DNA from: Serratia sp. H1w
GTDB lineage: Bacteria; Pseudomonadota; Gammaproteobacteria; Enterobacterales; Enterobacteriaceae
NCBI RefSeq assembly: GCF_000633355.1
Contig: NZ_AYMQ01000041.1
Coordinates: 1-64,000, forward strand
DNA: 64,000 bases
Reading direction: 5' to 3'
Positions 62,519 through 64,000 of this stretch are shown here, piece after piece. The position numbers and the translations under genes were made by a program. Every line of letters begins with the position of its first letter. Position 1 is the stretch's first letter. Under the pieces are notes generated by a model. That model was not told the origin of the DNA. It did not search any database and worked only from the letters and a program-made list of their open reading frames with translations.

Positions 62519-63805
62519 GTGACAACCGCTTCGCGTTCTGCGGCTAGTATGCCAAAAACGCTGCCTGCTCCTGACAGTGCCCCACCTACCAAACGTGCTA
62601 CGCTGAATAAACTTCCCTACATTGAACGCGGTACACCGCAGTTTATGCGTGTGACCTTGGCGCTGTTCTCTGCTGGGTTGGCTACTTTTGCGTTGCTGTA
62701 CTGTGTGCAACCGATCTTGCCGGTGCTGTCGCACGATTTTGGCATTTCCCCTGCCGAGAGCAGCCTTTCTCTCTCCTTCTCCACCGGGTTGCTGGCCATC
62801 GGCCTGATGTTTACCGGCCCGCTGTCCGATGCGATCGGCCGAAAGTCGGTGATGGTGGTGGCCTTGCTGTTGGCGGCAATCTGTACGTTAATCTGTGCCT
62901 TTATGACCAGTTGGCACGGCATATTGCTGATGCGAGCGCTGATCGGGCTTTCACTGAGCGGGGTTGCAGCGGTCGGGATGACCTACCTCAGCGAAGAGAT
63001 CCACCCCAGCTTCGTGGCCTTTTCCATGGGGTTGTATATCAGCGGTAACTCGATTGGTGGCATGAGTGGACGCCTGGTGACCGGGGTGCTGACCGATTTC
63101 TTCTCCTGGCGCGTCTCGCTGGCGGTGATTGGGGTATTTGCTCTGGCGGCAGCCTGTATGTTCTGGCGTATTCTGCCCGCTTCCAGGCACTTCCGCGCCA
63201 GTTCATTGCGGCCAAGGACGCTACTGATTAACTTTAAGCTGCATTGGCACGACAAGGGGCTACCGCTGCTGTTTGCCGAAGGCTTTCTGCTGATGGGCAG
63301 CTTTGTGACGATGTTCAACTACATCGGCTACCGCCTGCTCAGCGATCCCTATCATCTTAGCCAAGCTATTGTGGGCCTGTTGTCGGTGGTCTATCTCACC
63401 GGTTCGTACAGCTCACCCAAGGCGGGTGCCCTGACCTCCAGATTTGGCCGTGGCCCGGTGCTGCTTGCTTCCATCATCATTATGCTGATCGGGATACTGA
63501 TCACCGCCCTCGCCCCTGTAGCCACCATCTTTATCGGCATGATGCTGTTCACCGCCGGTTTCTTTGCCGCCCACTCGGTTGCCAGTAGCTGGATTGGCCG
63601 CCGCGCTCGCCGCGCCAAAGGCCAGGCTTCGTCGTTGTATCTGTTCTGTTATTACGTTGGATCCAGCGTTGCCGGCACGCTTGGCGGAGTGTTCTGGCAT
63701 AACTTTGGCTGGGGCGGCGTTGTCGCCTTTATCAGCGTGATGCTGTTATTGGCCCTGCTGGTTGCCCATTATCTCAAGCGACTGCCAGAAGCCGCACGCA
63801 TTTAA
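62519..63805 (+). CDS. ynfM: MFS transporter YnfM
   Basis: 428 residues from a GTG start (AAGGAAA upstream). RGTPQFMRVTLALFSAGLATFALLYCVQPILPVLS, GLSLSGVAAVGMTYLSEEIHPSFVAFSMGLYISGN and RHFRASSLRPRTLLINFKLHW match E. coli YnfM. Twelve helices, probably an exporter of small metabolites or drugs. Divergent from ynfL; a GC hairpin follows the stop. Confidence 0.92.
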   Translation: MTTASRSAASMPKTLPAPDSAPPTKRATLNKLPYIERGTPQFMRVTLALFSAGLATFALLYCVQPILPVLSHDFGISPAESSLSLSFSTGLLAIGLMFTGPLSDAIGRKSVMVVALLLAAICTLICAFMTSWHGILLMRALIGLSLSGVAAVGMTYLSEEIHPSFVAFSMGLYISGNSIGGMSGRLVTGVLTDFFSWRVSLAVIGVFALAAACMFWRILPASRHFRASSLRPRTLLINFKLHWHDKGLPLLFAEGFLLMGSFVTMFNYIGYRLLSDPYHLSQAIVGLLSVVYLTGSYSSPKAGALTSRFGRGPVLLASIIIMLIGILITALAPVATIFIGMMLFTAGFFAAHSVASSWIGRRARRAKGQASSLYLFCYYVGSSVAGTLGGVFWHNFGWGGVVAFISVMLLLALLVAHYLKRLPEAARI

Positions 63806-63822
63806 TCCCCTGAATAGAAAAG

Positions 63823-63844
63823 AGGGTGCCGCCATTGGCACCCT
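63823..63844 (+). terminator. hairpin after ynfM
   Basis: AGGGTGCC pairs with GGCACCCT around GCCATT, 18 bases after the stop. No long T run. Confidence 0.6.
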
Positions 63845-63897
63845 ACCAAGCAACGGTCACGCTGTGGCCGAAGTTGCCACCTCGGTTACTCTACCCT

Positions 63898-63920
63898 ATA
63901 GTGTATGTTGTAACTAAAAT
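63898..63920 (+). promoter_or_regulatory. replication terminator site (Ter) in front of tus
   Basis: TAGTGTATGTTGTAACTAAA contains the Ter core GTATGTTGTAACTAAA, nearly identical to E. coli TerB, and lies 12 bases before the tus ATG. Bound Tus stops replication forks in one direction and also represses tus. Confidence 0.93.
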
Positions 63921-63931
63921 GCGAGGTGAAA

Positions 63932-64000
63932 ATGGATAAGTACAGCCTGATCGGCAGAATGAATGCGCGTTTTAGCGAGTTGGAACAGGCGTTGGCCCTG
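63932..64000 (+). CDS. tus: DNA replication terminus protein Tus, 5' end
   Basis: The first 23 codons (MDKYSLIGRMNARFSELEQALAL) align well with E. coli Tus ([21 protein letters not shown]). The gene is cut by the window edge. GAGG lies about eight bases before the ATG. Its place directly after a Ter site matches the autoregulated tus of enterobacteria. Tus binds Ter and blocks DnaB helicase. Confidence 0.88.
   Translation, partial: MDKYSLIGRMNARFSELEQALAL

Overview
The window looks like the chromosome of a Serratia-type enterobacterium. It carries a host backbone in Enterobacterales order (clcB-bioD-mlc-ynfL-ynfM, ynfA-ynfB-ynfD, ydfG, dcp, psuK-psuG-psuT, nudI, tus), a Tet(41)-like efflux pump of the type known from Serratia, and a PehX-like pectinase. 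The right edge holds a Ter site followed by the start of tus, so this DNA lies in the replication terminus region. The species assignment is inference from gene content; no rRNA is present.

Positions 1 to about 18,000 are the early half of a lambda-like prophage that continues beyond the left edge. Its logic is that of lambda. A CI-type repressor (9363-9935) sits between a cro-side operator block (9288-9357) and a second promoter/operator copy (about 9999-10037). Leftward genes are cro, a YdaT/CII-position regulator, a frameshifted small gene, replication genes O and P, then a long chain of accessory genes overlapping by a few bases: small membrane and wHTH proteins, a cytosine methyltransferase with nine target-recognition repeats, a papain-like protein, an HNH nuclease, an Ea22-like protein and a Hok-type toxin. 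Rightward genes are small unknowns, then recE, recT, xis and int. Lambda-type arm sites lie just after int, marking the int-proximal prophage end.

From 18.1 to 36.6 kb: a stand-alone divergent EF-G; a CirA-like TonB receptor with a stop codon right after its signal peptide; an EamA transporter with an AraC regulator; kup with a frameshift near its 3' end; an isomerase/epoxide-hydrolase-like/esterase operon facing a TetR gene, with a perfect palindrome in the promoter; an ArsR-SRPBCC pair; tet(41); nudI; and the pseudouridine catabolic operon.

From 36.9 to 49.3 kb: exported peptidyl-dipeptidase Dcp; a pectinase with KdgR-like and CRP-like sites upstream; a general porin; and a ROK repressor divergent from a five-gene sugar ABC transporter and PfkB kinase operon.

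From 49.4 to 64 kb: two DHA2 drug exporters, an aldo/keto reductase, a GNAT acetyltransferase, ydfG, ynfA, ynfB, ynfD, a tri-heme cytochrome c peroxidase behind a perfect FNR box, clcB, bioD, mlc, ynfL/ynfM and Ter-tus. Three host or phage genes carry small disruptions, and a palindromic REP-like element occurs three times in intergenic gaps.
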